Positions 28,438 to 38,402 of a stretch of 64,000 nt of DNA are shown here, in pieces (position 1 is the stretch's first letter; each line of letters starts with the position of its first letter). The notes beneath the pieces are model-generated. The model saw only the letters and a program-made list of their open reading frames with translations. It did no database searches and was not told the DNA's origin. The stretch comes from Bacillus sp. FJAT-27916 (GTDB taxonomy: Bacteria > Bacillota > Bacilli > Bacillales > Pradoshiaceae): assembly GCF_001183965.1 (NCBI RefSeq), contig NZ_LFZV01000001.1, forward strand, positions 1,588,636-1,652,635, in the 5' to 3' direction. Made by a program: the position numbers and the translations under genes.

Positions 28438-29223
28438 ATGAGGGTGGAATCAGCAAAGAAACAGGTATTACAATATGAGCGTGAAATTAGGAATCATATA
28501 TTTGATTCATTTGTGTGGCGGTATATAGAGGAGCCTATCATAGATGAAGATAAGATAGCGGCGATGCTTTTAATCTTATCCCATGCTGATGCAACAGAAG
28601 AACAACTTTCTAATTACATAGTATCAATCATGCTCATGCAAATTGCCCTCGATACACATGAGAACGTAACAAATGGATTGAATTCAGAAGATTCCGGCGA
28701 GCTGCGAACAAGACAATTGACCATCCTGGCTGGGGATTACTATAGTGGTTTATATTATCATATTTTAGCCCAGACAGAGGACATTCGTTTTATCAGGGAA
28801 TTTTCACGTGGTATTCAACTGATTAATGAATCGAAGGTAGAGCTTTATCAATGCAAGGATACCTCAGCCGAATTTCTTTTTGCCCATCTTGAAGCCATCG
28901 AGACAGCGCTGGCTGAGAAGGTGAGTTCCTATTTCGGCAGTACATGTAACCTGCTGCTCTTAAAGGATTTTCTGCTGATGAAACGGTTGAATAGAGAATT
29001 TGCCAGGCATGAATTTGTTGAATACGGAGCAGGCAATAAGCCTCGATATTATGCTGCTATGCTGCTGCCGCCTTTTTTGAATAGAGTGGAAGACCTTCAA
29101 AATCGGGTGGAGCAGGAGCTAGAGGCGGAGATTTGCACGGATATGGCTCAGCGGGTTAAAAGAGCTTTGGATGAATCCAGGGGACATATCACCAACATGA
29201 TGGGGAAAGGGTTATTTGGATGA
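28438..29223 (+). CDS. hepS: Heptaprenyl diphosphate synthase component I
   Basis: Small, non-catalytic subunit that works with HepT to make the C35 side chain of menaquinone-7. The protein of about 261 residues is poorly conserved overall; [20 protein letters not shown] is the family hallmark, with [10 protein letters not shown] before it. The start is uncertain among GTG 28435, ATG 28438 and GTG 28444, all within reach of weak purine runs. It overlaps menG by four bases. The gene trio hepS-menG-hepT (gerC) is in the usual order. Confidence 0.85.
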   Translation: MRVESAKKQVLQYEREIRNHIFDSFVWRYIEEPIIDEDKIAAMLLILSHADATEEQLSNYIVSIMLMQIALDTHENVTNGLNSEDSGELRTRQLTILAGDYYSGLYYHILAQTEDIRFIREFSRGIQLINESKVELYQCKDTSAEFLFAHLEAIETALAEKVSSYFGSTCNLLLLKDFLLMKRLNREFARHEFVEYGAGNKPRYYAAMLLPPFLNRVEDLQNRVEQELEAEICTDMAQRVKRALDESRGHITNMMGKGLFG

Positions 29224-29933
29224 AACAACAATCGAAAGAAGAACGAGTTCATCATGTGTTTGAAAAGATTTCAGATCAGTACGATACGATGAATTCTGTA
29301 ATCAGTTTTCAGCTTCACAAGAAATGGCGTGCTGACACAATGAAAAAAATGGCTGTCAAACCCGGCGATAAAGCTTTAGACGTATGCTGTGGAACAGCTG
29401 ATTGGTCAATTGCGCTTGCAGAAGCGGTTGGGGCACAAGGCAAGGTGTGCGGACTTGATTTCAGTGAGAATATGCTGAAAGTCGGGAAAGAAAAGGTACA
29501 GAAATATGGGTTGAAGAATGTTGAACTCATTCACGGCAACGCAATGGAGCTTCCATTTGAGGATAACAGCTTCGATTATGTGACGATTGGCTTCGGTCTC
29601 CGTAATGTGCCGGATTATTTGACGGTGCTGAAGGAAATGAACCGGGTGCTGAAGCCAGGCGGGATGGCCGTGTGCCTAGATACGTCTCAACCGACTATGC
29701 CGGTCTACCGACAGCTTTATTACTTCTATTTCAAGCATATCATGCCGCTTATGGGAAAGGTGCTGGCCAAGAGCTACGAAGAATACTCGTGGCTTCAGGA
29801 ATCTGCAACCGACTTTCCAGGTGCGCCGGAGTTAAAGAAATTATTTGAGAAAGCCGGATTCGTCAAGGTGAAATATAAGCCGTATTCAGGCGGTGCAGCT
29901 GCTTCTCATTTTGGTTATAAAAAATCTCAATGA
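29220..29933 (+). CDS. menG: Demethylmenaquinone methyltransferase
   Basis: SAM-dependent enzyme that adds the methyl group in the last step of menaquinone synthesis (UbiE/MenG family). In the 237 residues are the SAM motif [17 protein letters not shown] (about 52-67), [41 protein letters not shown] and [16 protein letters not shown]. Start ATG overlaps the hepS stop (ATGA). The hydrophobic insertion after residue 160 may help membrane contact. Confidence 0.95.
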   Translation: MKQQSKEERVHHVFEKISDQYDTMNSVISFQLHKKWRADTMKKMAVKPGDKALDVCCGTADWSIALAEAVGAQGKVCGLDFSENMLKVGKEKVQKYGLKNVELIHGNAMELPFEDNSFDYVTIGFGLRNVPDYLTVLKEMNRVLKPGGMAVCLDTSQPTMPVYRQLYYFYFKHIMPLMGKVLAKSYEEYSWLQESATDFPGAPELKKLFEKAGFVKVKYKPYSGGAAASHFGYKKSQ

Positions 29934-29966
29934 GGGATTGCCCTACCTTGTTAAACGGGATGTGGA

Positions 29967-30932
29967 ATGATGAAATTACCAGTATTATACAAACTTTTTA
30001 AACAAGATATTCAGTTGATAGAAAAGGAACTGAAATCATCCATACAAGCGAGATCGAAGCTTCTGCAGGATGCTTCGGTCCACACGCTTAAAGCCGGAGG
30101 AAAACGCATCCGCCCTATTTTTGTCCTGTTGACGGCAAAATTTGGCGATTATGATATTGAGCGAATTAAATATCCTGCAGTAGCCCTCGAGCTGATTCAT
30201 TCCGCCTCTCTCGTGCATGATGATGTCATTGACCAGGCAGAGCTTAGAAGAGGATCACCTACAGTCAGCCACAAATGGGATAATAAAATTGCAACCTATA
30301 CTGGGGATTATATCTTTGCCCGTGCGCAGGAGCTGATGACACGGATAGAGGAACCTCTGGCGCATAAGGTACTGGCCAAGACGATTCTGGAAGTGAGCAT
30401 TGGAGAAATTGAGCAAATCAAGGATAAGTATAATTATGATCAGAATCTTCGTGACTATTTAACTCGTATTAAACGAAAGACTGCGCTTTTGATTGCGGCG
30501 AGCTGTCAGTTGGGTGCTATCAGCGCAGGTGTCAATGAAACCATACATAAGAAATTATTCCTTTATGGGTACTACGTAGGAATGTCCTTCCAGATTATTG
30601 ATGATGTCCTTGATTTCACTGCTACGGAGAAAGTACTTGGAAAGCCGGCAGGAAGTGATCTTTGGCAAGGGAATATCACCCTGCCAGTGCTGTACGCCCT
30701 AAGAGAGGCTGAGCTTGGTCAGGAAATCAGGACGATTCATGAGAATATGAGCCATGATGAGCTGAAGCCAATCCTGGAGAAGATTAAGGGCTCTGGAGCT
30801 ATTGAAAAATCAATTGAAGTCAGCAACCGATATTTAGATAAAGCCTTTGCTATCTTGAAGGAACTGCCGGATACGAAGAATACTCGTTATTTATATGATA
30901 TCGCCGAATTTATTGGAAAACGGAAATATTAA
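29967..30932 (+). CDS. hepT: Heptaprenyl diphosphate synthase component II
   Basis: Catalytic subunit of trans-polyprenyl synthase for menaquinone. The 321 residues carry the first aspartate-rich motif LVHDDVIDQAELRRG (about 85-99), the second motif FQIIDDVLDF (about 210-219), and the GGKRIRP pyrophosphate-binding segment near residue 45. Two adjacent ATGs (29967, 29970) are possible starts, behind GGGATGTGG. It follows menG by 33 bases, probably in one operon. Confidence 0.95.
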   Translation: MMKLPVLYKLFKQDIQLIEKELKSSIQARSKLLQDASVHTLKAGGKRIRPIFVLLTAKFGDYDIERIKYPAVALELIHSASLVHDDVIDQAELRRGSPTVSHKWDNKIATYTGDYIFARAQELMTRIEEPLAHKVLAKTILEVSIGEIEQIKDKYNYDQNLRDYLTRIKRKTALLIAASCQLGAISAGVNETIHKKLFLYGYYVGMSFQIIDDVLDFTATEKVLGKPAGSDLWQGNITLPVLYALREAELGQEIRTIHENMSHDELKPILEKIKGSGAIEKSIEVSNRYLDKAFAILKELPDTKNTRYLYDIAEFIGKRKY

Positions 30933-31021
30933 GCGTTTTCATATTGTTTGCTAAATGATGGTGAAAATGGTATATTTTTTCTGGACAAACTAAAAAGATA
31001 CATATAAACAGAGGTGTAATG

Positions 31022-31468
31022 ATGGAAAAAACATTTTTAATGGTTAAACCAGATGGTGTTCAACGCAATTTAATCGGGGAAATTGTAAGCCGTTTCGAGA
31101 AAAAAGGTTTCCAGCTTATCGGCGCTAAATTAATGATCATTCCAGCTGAAATGGCTGAGAAGCATTATGCTGAACATAAAGAGCGTCCATTCTTTGGCGA
31201 GTTAGTTGATTTCATCACATCAGGTCCTGTATTTGCGATGGCTTGGCAAGGGGAAAATGTCATTGCTACAGCACGTCAAATGATGGGCTCCACTAATCCA
31301 AAGGATGCAGCTCCTGGAACGATTCGCGGCGATTACGGCGTAACTGTCGGCAAAAATATTATTCATGGCTCTGATTCACCAGAAAGCGCCGAAAGAGAAC
31401 TAGGCATTTTCTTTAAAGAAGAAGAACTATCTGAATACAGCAAGCTTGTAAATGAGTGGATTTATTAA
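31022..31468 (+). CDS. ndk: Nucleoside diphosphate kinase
   Basis: Transfers the terminal phosphate between nucleoside di- and triphosphates. The 148-residue protein has [18 protein letters not shown] at the N-terminus and the phospho-histidine site [18 protein letters not shown] 31022 is five bases beyond AGAGGTG and is preferred over the ATG at 31019, which is only two bases away. In B. subtilis cheR follows; here a terminator and an IS remnant do. Confidence 0.96.
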   Translation: MEKTFLMVKPDGVQRNLIGEIVSRFEKKGFQLIGAKLMIIPAEMAEKHYAEHKERPFFGELVDFITSGPVFAMAWQGENVIATARQMMGSTNPKDAAPGTIRGDYGVTVGKNIIHGSDSPESAERELGIFFKEEELSEYSKLVNEWIY

Positions 31469-31493
31469 TCTGAATCAATAAAAAAGCTGTACG

Positions 31494-31534
31494 AAAGGGT
31501 TGAGAATGGGTATATTCTCAACCCTTTATTTTTT
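31494..31534 (+). terminator. Intrinsic terminator of ndk
   Basis: A perfect 14-bp stem AAAGGGTTGAGAAT / ATTCTCAACCCTTT with a 6-nt loop, followed by ATTTTTT. The degraded IS begins right at its end. Confidence 0.92.
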
Positions 31535-31948
31535 GACATTTTCTCCGTTGACATAGCTCTCCGATATCCCATTTTCTTCAGGTTCATCGAAGCGAATTGT
31601 GCTTTGGCCTGCATAGACTGTTTTTTTAATCCCCCTAACTGTTGTCCACCGCCTTTCATGCTTTACTATTAAGGTAGTAAAGACCTGTTTAATCTTATGT
31701 TTAATCCTTTTTATAGGTAAACCCATCTTATAAGTACAGGTTCCTATTTTAGCAGAAGGGGCGAGACTCTCGGCTACGATAAGGAAGCAGGCTGAGACAA
31801 CTTTGCCGAAGGCGAGTGGCGAAAGTAACTACCATGCAGTTCGCTAAGTCCGTTGGCTTTTCTGCTGAAAATAGCTTTCACATTCATATGGAGTGCAAGA
31901 GCGAAGAAATGCAGACCTATTCTTAACTTGATTTCTTTTCAGTCTAAT
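31535..31948 (-). mobile_element. Degraded remnant of an IS1182-like element
   Basis: Read on the minus strand, 31740-31948 resembles the noncoding left part of the complete IS at 14748-15000, including CAGTCT near the end, the CACTCCATATG block and CCACTCGCCTTCGGCAAAG. The piece at 31535-31730 resembles its right end, including the last transposase codons and the CTCCGT...TTTTTTGA context. About 1.3 kb of the interior is gone. It occupies the place of cheR between ndk and aroF and abuts the ndk terminator. Confidence 0.82.
31560..31726 (-). pseudogene. C-terminal fragment of an IS1182-family transposase
   Basis: On the minus strand RRWTTVRGIKK, then (after a shift) SMQAKAQFASMNLKKMG, correspond to MRWTTLRGIEK and SMQAMLTFAAMNLKKMA at the end of the transposase at 15.0-16.4 kb. 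Only about 50 codons remain and the frame is broken. Confidence 0.82.
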
Positions 31949-32133
31949 AGCTGCATGAAAAGTAAGGCTTTGTTTTCATAGAATTATTTAATTGTCAGAA
32001 AAATACATCTATTTATTGGTGGAGTTTCTAATTTATTCTGATGTACAATAGTTAAACAAGAAAATTTAGCAAAAGAAGCTTTCTTATGATATATTTGTAC
32101 ATAATTGCTTTAAAGTGATGAAGGAGGAGCCAA

Positions 32134-33306
32134 ATGAGATACTTAACAGCCGGGGAATCCCACGGTCCCCAATTAACGACCATCATAGAGGGGTTGCCAA
32201 GCGGAATGCCTTTATCCGAGGAGGATATAAATAAACACTTAGCCAGACGCCAAAAAGGATATGGCAGAGGAAGAAGGATGCAAATAGAGAAAGATACCGC
32301 TGAGATCACCTCAGGTGTAAGGCATGGAAGAACATTAGGATCTCCTGTAGCTTTAAACGTCAAGAATCGAGATTGGACTCATTGGACACATGTAATGGGA
32401 ATAGAGCCGATTGATGAGAAGGATGAAGAAGAAATTAAAAGGAAGATTACTAGACCGAGACCTGGCCATGCTGATTTAAATGGCGGAATTAAGTACGGGC
32501 ATAGAGATTTACGTAATGTGCTTGAGCGCTCTTCGGCGCGAGAGACGACGGTCAGGGTCGCAGCTGGTGCTGTTGCTACGAAGCTCTTGCAATTGCTTGG
32601 AATCGAGCTCGTATCCCATGTGGTGGAGATTGGCGGGGTCAAAGCAAAGCAAGCAGATAGCACAGACATCCAGACACTAAGGAAGACAGCTGAAGAATCC
32701 CCTGTACGCTGTCTAGATGCGGAAGCCGGCGAGAAAATGATGGCTGCGATTGATGAGGCGAAGAAAAACGGAGATTCACTTGGCGGAGTGGTAGAAGTGA
32801 TTGCGACCGGCATGCCAAGCGGTGTAGGAAGCTATGTGCATTATGACCGTAAGCTTGATGCTAAAATCGCTGGCGCTGTCCTTAGCATTAATGCCTTTAA
32901 GGGTGTTGAATTTGGTATAGGCTTTGAAGCGGCACGAGTTCCGGGCAGTAAGGTCCATGACGAGATTCTTTGGGATGAAGAGACAGGCTATACACGAAAA
33001 ACGAACCGGCTTGGAGGATTTGAAGGCGGCATGACGACTGGGATGCCGATCGTTGTACGTGGAGTGATGAAGCCTATTCCTACACTTTATAAACCGCTTA
33101 ACAGCGTAGATATCGAGACTAAAGAACCATTTGCAGCATCTATTGAACGCTCTGATGCCTGCGCTGTTCCAGCAGCAGCAGTTGTGTGCGAGCATGCAGT
33201 GGCATGGGAGCTTGCAAGTGCGATTGTCGATCAATTCTATGCAGACCGCCTTGATACATTGATTGATACTATTGAAGAACAGCGTCGGTATGCGAGGGAA
33301 TTCTAA
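32134..33306 (+). CDS. aroF: Chorismate synthase
   Basis: Last step of the shikimate pathway; converts EPSP to chorismate with reduced FMN as cofactor. The 390 residues carry family signatures [50 protein letters not shown] and the C-terminal [19 protein letters not shown]. The name aroF follows B. subtilis (aroC in E. coli). AAGGAGGAGCC lies before the ATG. The stop codon overlaps the aroB start by one base, so the supraoperon begins here. Confidence 0.97.
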   Translation: MRYLTAGESHGPQLTTIIEGLPSGMPLSEEDINKHLARRQKGYGRGRRMQIEKDTAEITSGVRHGRTLGSPVALNVKNRDWTHWTHVMGIEPIDEKDEEEIKRKITRPRPGHADLNGGIKYGHRDLRNVLERSSARETTVRVAAGAVATKLLQLLGIELVSHVVEIGGVKAKQADSTDIQTLRKTAEESPVRCLDAEAGEKMMAAIDEAKKNGDSLGGVVEVIATGMPSGVGSYVHYDRKLDAKIAGAVLSINAFKGVEFGIGFEAARVPGSKVHDEILWDEETGYTRKTNRLGGFEGGMTTGMPIVVRGVMKPIPTLYKPLNSVDIETKEPFAASIERSDACAVPAAAVVCEHAVAWELASAIVDQFYADRLDTLIDTIEEQRRYAREF

Positions 33307-34406
33307 TGAGAAGCTTTGAGATTAAGACGGCTTCAAAATCTTATCCAATCTATGTGGGCAATCAAGCCATCAAGAAACTTCCGGAATTTCTTCAGGAACG
33401 GTTTCCTGGGAAGAAGAAGCTATTTTTGATTACGGATTCACATGTTTCTGCCCTGCATGCGGAACCATTGACCGATTTATTGAATGAATCTGGTTATGAT
33501 ACGCTAGTTCATATTGTCCCTTCAGGAGAGGAAGCTAAATCGATTGCCTGCTATGAGGAGTGTCTGTCAGCAGGCTTCCGGCACAATATTGGCCGAGACG
33601 GGATTATCCTTGCCTTTGGCGGCGGAGTTGTCGGTGATTTAGCCGGTTTTACTGCAGCTACTTATATGAGGGGGATTTCCTTCATTCAGCTGCCGACAAC
33701 TCTTCTTGCTCATGATAGTGCTGTTGGCGGAAAGGTAGGGATTAACCATCCTCTAGGGAAGAACTTAATCGGGGCCTTTTATCAGCCAGAAGCTGTCATC
33801 TATGATACGGAGCTGCTCCGAACAATGCCAGAACGGGAGTGGAGAAGCGGCTTTGCGGAATTAATTAAGCATGCCTTTCTCTCTTCTGAGACCTTTTATC
33901 AAAAGCTTCAGAAAGAGATTCAAACAATGGAGGACCTTAAGAAGCATGTGCAGCTTGGTGAGCTGATTGAAACAGGGATAAAGGTAAAAGCCTCCATCGT
34001 CGCTTTAGATGAGAGAGAGTCAGGTAAGCGAGCTTTCTTGAACTTAGGTCATACCCTTGCCCATGCATTGGAAGGTGCGGCAGGCTATGGGGAGCTGACT
34101 CATGGAGAGGCTGTTGCAATCGGCTTATTCTATGATTTATATTTAAGCAGGAAATATACGGGATTTGATGCGGGATTGGACAGTCTTCATCAATGGCTGA
34201 TTGATCTTGGCTACTTAAGGATATCGAACGAAGTGCTGAATATGAATCTTCTTATCCCCTATATGAAGCTAGATAAAAAGAATCAAGGAAGTAAGATTGC
34301 CACCATCCTATTGAAGGACTTTGGCGACCCGGTCATAGCAACATTTGAAGAGAGTGAGATTCGTTCGGATTTCGGTGAATTCATTGAAGACTATTTTACA
34401 GTTTAA
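33306..34406 (+). CDS. aroB: 3-dehydroquinate synthase
   Basis: Cyclises DAHP to 3-dehydroquinate using NAD and a divalent metal. The 366-residue product shows IPSGEEAKS, the NAD-binding LAFGGGVVGDLAGFTAATYMRGI (about 102-124), PTTLLAHDSAVGGKVGINH (about 128-146) and the metal histidines in FLNLGHTLAHALE and LTHGEAVAIG. It is coupled to aroF by a one-base overlap and is followed by aroH after 16 bases. Confidence 0.96.
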   Translation: MRSFEIKTASKSYPIYVGNQAIKKLPEFLQERFPGKKKLFLITDSHVSALHAEPLTDLLNESGYDTLVHIVPSGEEAKSIACYEECLSAGFRHNIGRDGIILAFGGGVVGDLAGFTAATYMRGISFIQLPTTLLAHDSAVGGKVGINHPLGKNLIGAFYQPEAVIYDTELLRTMPEREWRSGFAELIKHAFLSSETFYQKLQKEIQTMEDLKKHVQLGELIETGIKVKASIVALDERESGKRAFLNLGHTLAHALEGAAGYGELTHGEAVAIGLFYDLYLSRKYTGFDAGLDSLHQWLIDLGYLRISNEVLNMNLLIPYMKLDKKNQGSKIATILLKDFGDPVIATFEESEIRSDFGEFIEDYFTV

Positions 34407-34422
34407 GTTAGGAGAGAAGAGA

Positions 34423-34788
34423 ATGCTAAGAGGCATAAGAGGGGCCATCACTGTATCAGCTAACCGCAAGGAGGAAATCGAACGCCAAACGGAAAGGTTG
34501 ATGCGCGAGATTATTGAACAAAATGAATTGGACAGCGAGAGTATTGCCTCGGTCTTTATCTCGGTGACTGATGACCTTAATGCTGGATTTCCGGCGGCCT
34601 CAATCAGACGTATTGATGGTTTCATGTATGTTCCTGTCATGTGTATGTGTGAGATTCCAGTACCGGAATCGCTGCCGCTTGCCATCAGGATTATGGTTCA
34701 TGTAAATACGGACAAGAGTCAAAGGGAGATTAAGCATATTTATTTGGAGGAGGCTATTAAGCTGAGACCAGATTTGCTGGAGAAATGA
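34423..34788 (+). CDS. aroH: Monofunctional chorismate mutase (AroH type)
   Basis: Rearranges chorismate to prephenate, the branch point to tyrosine and phenylalanine. The 121-residue protein is of the trimeric AroH class: RGIRGAITV at the N-terminus supplies an active-site arginine, CMCEIPVPESLPLAIRIMVHV supplies the conserved Cys, Glu and Arg. ATG 34423 follows TTAGGAGAGAAG. In B. subtilis trpEDCFBA comes next; here hisC starts after only 21 bases. Confidence 0.94.
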   Translation: MLRGIRGAITVSANRKEEIERQTERLMREIIEQNELDSESIASVFISVTDDLNAGFPAASIRRIDGFMYVPVMCMCEIPVPESLPLAIRIMVHVNTDKSQREIKHIYLEEAIKLRPDLLEK

Positions 34789-34809
34789 GAATAAAGGGGG
34801 AGCTTGTTG

Positions 34810-35916
34810 ATGAAATGGAAGGAACATTTATACACACTGAAGCCATACCAGCCTGGAAAACCGATTGATGATGTGAAGCGTGAATACGGCCTGACTGAGA
34901 TTATTAAATTAGCCTCTAATGAAAATCCATATGGTTATTCACCTAAGGTTAAGAAAGTCTTGAAGGAGTCCGATTGGCAGCTTGCGCTTTACCCTGACGG
35001 AGGGGCCGTCAATCTTCGTGAGGCTGTTTCTTCCTTTTGGGGAGTGGAGGGCAATCAAGTAATCTTTGGAAACGGTTCTGACAATTTGATCCAAATGATT
35101 ACGAAAGCTTTGCTCGCACCTGGCGTAAACACTGTCATGGCCACAGGTACGTTCAGTCAATACAGTCATAATGCCATCTTAGAGCGGGCGGAGATTCGGG
35201 AAGTTCCTCATGTTAACGGGCGCCATGACTTGCCGGGGATGCTCCAGCAAATTGACTCTAACACAGCCGTTGTCTGGCTGTGCTCACCGAATAATCCGAC
35301 TGGGGAATATATTCGAGAAGATGAATTGATGCCTTTCCTGGACCAAGTACCAGATGATGTACTCGTCGTATTTGATGCGGCTTACTATGAATATGTGGAT
35401 GCAGAGGATTATCCTAACCTGATTCCTTTAATTGCACGCTATAAAAATGTCATTATCCTTCATACCTTTTCGAAAATCTATGGAATTGCCTCATTAAGGG
35501 TTGGTTATGGAATCGCTGATGAAACCATCATTCGCATGCTTGAACCGACAAGAGAACCGTTTAATGTCAATGCTGTAGCCCAAAGAGCGGCGATTGAGGC
35601 TATATCAGACCAAGCATTCATCGCTGAATGTAAACAAAGAAACCGTGATGGGCTCCAAGCATTCTATCAATTTTGTGAGAAGCATCAATTAGCCTATTAT
35701 CCTTCCCAAGGGAACTTTATTTTAATGGAGGTTGGATATAAGGGAAATGAAGTCTTTCAATATTTGCTCGAGCGCGGCGTAATTGTCCGTTCAGGTGAGG
35801 CGTTGGGATTCCCGACATCAATCAGGGTAACGGTTGGTTCGGAGGTAGAGAATGCTCTTGTGTTAAAGGAGCTTGAAGGCTTTCTCCAAACGAAAAGGAG
35901 CGAATTAGCTAAATAG
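34810..35916 (+). CDS. hisC: Histidinol-phosphate/aromatic aminotransferase
   Basis: PLP-dependent fold I transaminase of 368 residues. In Bacillus this enzyme serves both histidine synthesis (imidazole acetol phosphate) and the last step of tyrosine and phenylalanine synthesis, which explains its place in the aromatic operon. Visible: SNENPYGYSPK, FGNGSDNLIQMI, WLCSPNNPTGEY, FDAAYYEY and the PLP lysine in HTFSKIYGIASLRVGYG (about 218-234). ATG 34810 is eight bases after AAAGGGGGAGC; two upstream TTGs are less well placed. Confidence 0.94.
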   Translation: MKWKEHLYTLKPYQPGKPIDDVKREYGLTEIIKLASNENPYGYSPKVKKVLKESDWQLALYPDGGAVNLREAVSSFWGVEGNQVIFGNGSDNLIQMITKALLAPGVNTVMATGTFSQYSHNAILERAEIREVPHVNGRHDLPGMLQQIDSNTAVVWLCSPNNPTGEYIREDELMPFLDQVPDDVLVVFDAAYYEYVDAEDYPNLIPLIARYKNVIILHTFSKIYGIASLRVGYGIADETIIRMLEPTREPFNVNAVAQRAAIEAISDQAFIAECKQRNRDGLQAFYQFCEKHQLAYYPSQGNFILMEVGYKGNEVFQYLLERGVIVRSGEALGFPTSIRVTVGSEVENALVLKELEGFLQTKRSELAK

Positions 35917-35938
35917 AAGAAGTAAGTGAGGTGCCTCC

Positions 35939-37042
35939 ATGCGCGGCAATGTATTGATTATAGGTTTAGGACTGATTGGAGGCTCTATTGCACTAGCAAT
36001 CAAGAAAGAGCATCCTGATGCATTCATCCAGGGATATGATACAGATGAGCAGCAGGCTATGCTCGCAAAAGCACTCAAAATAATCGATGAACCCGTTAAG
36101 GATTACAAGGCTGCGGCTGCAGCCAGTGATTTGATTATGATTTGTACGCCTGTAAATGCGGCTGTACAGGTGATTGAAGCATTGGCAAACGTACCGCTTA
36201 AGGAAAGAGTCATCCTTACAGATGCGGGAAGTACAAAGAAAAAGGTTATGGAGGCAGCCGAGCGCCATCTTGGCAGTCGGCATGTCTTCATTGGAGGCCA
36301 TCCAATGGCTGGTTCCCATAAGAGCGGTGTAACCGCTGCTAAAGAGCGGCTGTTCGAAAATGCCTTCTATATGTTAACGCCGTCAAAATGTGCGGGCGTG
36401 AAGGAAATTGGGCAATTGAAGATGTGGCTTCGAGGAACGAAGGCAAAATTTCTTGAAGTCAGTGCAGAAGAGCATGATTATTTGACAGGTGTTATCAGCC
36501 ATCTTCCGCACATCATGGCAGCTTCTATGGTTAATTTTGCTGAGGATGCTGAAAAAGAGCATGAGGTGATTGCTCGACTCGCTGCAGGAGGATTCAGGGA
36601 TACAACAAGAATTGCTTCCTCAAGCCCGGAAATGTGGAAAGACATCCTCCTTCATAATGGTGAGATTTTGGTACCGCTCCTTGATTCATGGATTCGGGAG
36701 ATGGGGGAAATCAAGGAATGGATGGTTAACAAGGATGGACAGAAAATCTATGACTTCTTCCATGGGGCTAAGCGGTTTAGGGATGCAATGCCAGTGCATG
36801 AGAAGGGGGCTATTCCTTCTTCTTATGATCTTTATGTGGATGTGCCGGACTATCCAGGTGTCATTTCAGAAATTACCGGATATCTAGCCGAATCAAGCAT
36901 CAGCATCACGAATATTCGAATCCTTGAGACTCGCGAAGAGATTTACGGAGTGCTGGCGATCTCTTTCCAGAGCAATGAGGATAGAGTGCTTGCAGTAGAA
37001 TGTCTGCAGCAAAAGACTACATATGATACTTATTTTGACTAA
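35939..37042 (+). CDS. tyrA: Prephenate dehydrogenase with ACT domain
   Basis: Converts prephenate to 4-hydroxyphenylpyruvate with NAD. The 367 residues begin with the Rossmann fingerprint VLIIGLGLIGGSIALA, followed by ICTPVNAA, LTDAGSTKKKV and FIGGHPMAGSHKSG, and the helical dimerisation region with SHLPHIMAASM. From about residue 297 (YDLYVDVPDYPGVISEITGYLAE) there is an ACT domain, probably for feedback inhibition by tyrosine. GTGAGGTG precedes the start. The next gene follows after 18 bases. Confidence 0.95.
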   Translation: MRGNVLIIGLGLIGGSIALAIKKEHPDAFIQGYDTDEQQAMLAKALKIIDEPVKDYKAAAAASDLIMICTPVNAAVQVIEALANVPLKERVILTDAGSTKKKVMEAAERHLGSRHVFIGGHPMAGSHKSGVTAAKERLFENAFYMLTPSKCAGVKEIGQLKMWLRGTKAKFLEVSAEEHDYLTGVISHLPHIMAASMVNFAEDAEKEHEVIARLAAGGFRDTTRIASSSPEMWKDILLHNGEILVPLLDSWIREMGEIKEWMVNKDGQKIYDFFHGAKRFRDAMPVHEKGAIPSSYDLYVDVPDYPGVISEITGYLAESSISITNIRILETREEIYGVLAISFQSNEDRVLAVECLQQKTTYDTYFD

Positions 37043-37060
37043 AGCGTCAGGAGGATTTTC

Positions 37061-38356
37061 ATGGTAAGAAGTTTGGAATTTACACATCGTCCGTCACTGA
37101 CAGGAAGATTAGAGGTACCGGGCGATAAATCCATCTCCCACAGAGCAGTTATGTTCGGTTCGATTGCAGAGGGAACCACCACTATCAGCCGCTTCTTAGA
37201 AGGCGAGGATTGCTTGAGTACGATAGACTGTTTCAGGAAGCTCGGAGTGGTCATCGAACAAAATGGGTCTAATGTGACGGTGCACGGTAAAGGGTATGCG
37301 GGATTAAGTGCCCCGAAAGAAGTCCTTGATGTAGGGAATTCAGGTACATCCATCCGACTTTTACTCGGATTATTATCTGCTCTTCCTTTCAGCCTAACGT
37401 TCACAGGGGATGAATCCATTGCCAAGAGACCGATGAAACGAGTGGTCAGCCCGCTTCGGCAAATGGGAGCTCAAATTAGCGGACGCGATGACGGCAATTT
37501 GGTCCCGCTGACAGTGGAAGGCACTGCCCTTAAGGGGATTGAATATGAATTGCCTGTAGCAAGCGCACAAGTGAAATCGGCCATTCTGCTGGCTGGGCTT
37601 CAGGCAGAAGGAGAAACAACGGTCATTGAAAAGGAACGGACAAGAGACCATACAGAGAAAATGATTCAATCCTTCGGCGGAGAAGTATCTGTAGATGGAA
37701 TGAGAATTACGGTAAAGGGCAGCCAATCGTTAAAAGGGGGACATATCACTGTTCCCGGTGATATTTCATCTGCTGCTTTCTGGCTTGTTGCAGGAGCTAT
37801 TGTACCGAACAGTGAAATCACACTTGAGAATGTCGGCCTGAATCCAACACGTACAGGCATCATTGATGTATTACAGGAAATGGGTGCTGATATGGACGTG
37901 ATACCGGATGAAGGGACAGGAGCGGGTGAAGAAGTCGGGTCAATTATCATCCGTCATTCCAAACTGCGAGGGATGACAATTGGCGGGGATATCATTCCAA
38001 GGTTAATCGACGAAATTCCTATTATTGCCCTGATGGCCACACAGGCTAAAGGACAGACGATCATCAAGGATGCTGAGGAATTAAAGGTGAAGGAAACCAA
38101 TCGGATTGATGCAATTGCGACTCAGCTTGGACGTCTTGGAGCGAGAATTACCCCTACAGATGACGGACTAATTATTGAAGGTCAACAATCTCTCCACGGC
38201 GGTACAGTTGACAGTTTGACAGACCATCGAATTGGCATGACGCTGAGTATTGCCTCTTTATTGACAGATGGACCGGTTGAACTAGTTAATGATGAGGCAA
38301 TCGCTGTTTCCTATCCGGGCTTCTTTGAGGACTTGGCCCGTTTAATAGTTAAATGA
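37061..38356 (+). CDS. aroE: 3-phosphoshikimate 1-carboxyvinyltransferase (EPSP synthase)
   Basis: Sixth step of the shikimate pathway; joins PEP to shikimate-3-phosphate. The 431 residues contain [20 protein letters not shown], the PEP-binding [20 protein letters not shown] and [24 protein letters not shown], and [10 protein letters not shown] further on, with [13 protein letters not shown] near the C-terminus. The residues after NSGT look like the Gram-positive (class II-like) form; I draw no conclusion on inhibitor tolerance. aroE is the B. subtilis name (aroA in E. coli). It closes the supraoperon before a strong terminator. Confidence 0.96.
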   Translation: MVRSLEFTHRPSLTGRLEVPGDKSISHRAVMFGSIAEGTTTISRFLEGEDCLSTIDCFRKLGVVIEQNGSNVTVHGKGYAGLSAPKEVLDVGNSGTSIRLLLGLLSALPFSLTFTGDESIAKRPMKRVVSPLRQMGAQISGRDDGNLVPLTVEGTALKGIEYELPVASAQVKSAILLAGLQAEGETTVIEKERTRDHTEKMIQSFGGEVSVDGMRITVKGSQSLKGGHITVPGDISSAAFWLVAGAIVPNSEITLENVGLNPTRTGIIDVLQEMGADMDVIPDEGTGAGEEVGSIIIRHSKLRGMTIGGDIIPRLIDEIPIIALMATQAKGQTIIKDAEELKVKETNRIDAIATQLGRLGARITPTDDGLIIEGQQSLHGGTVDSLTDHRIGMTLSIASLLTDGPVELVNDEAIAVSYPGFFEDLARLIVK

Positions 38357-38361
38357 TTTGG

Positions 38362-38402
38362 AAAAAGCATTCAGAATCGATGAGTTCTGAATGCTTTTTT
38401 TG
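38362..38402 (+). terminator. Intrinsic terminator of the aromatic supraoperon
   Basis: AAAAAGCATTCAGAA / TTCTGAATGCTTTTT, a 15-bp perfect stem with loop TCGATGAG and a T run, six bases after aroE. Confidence 0.93.
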
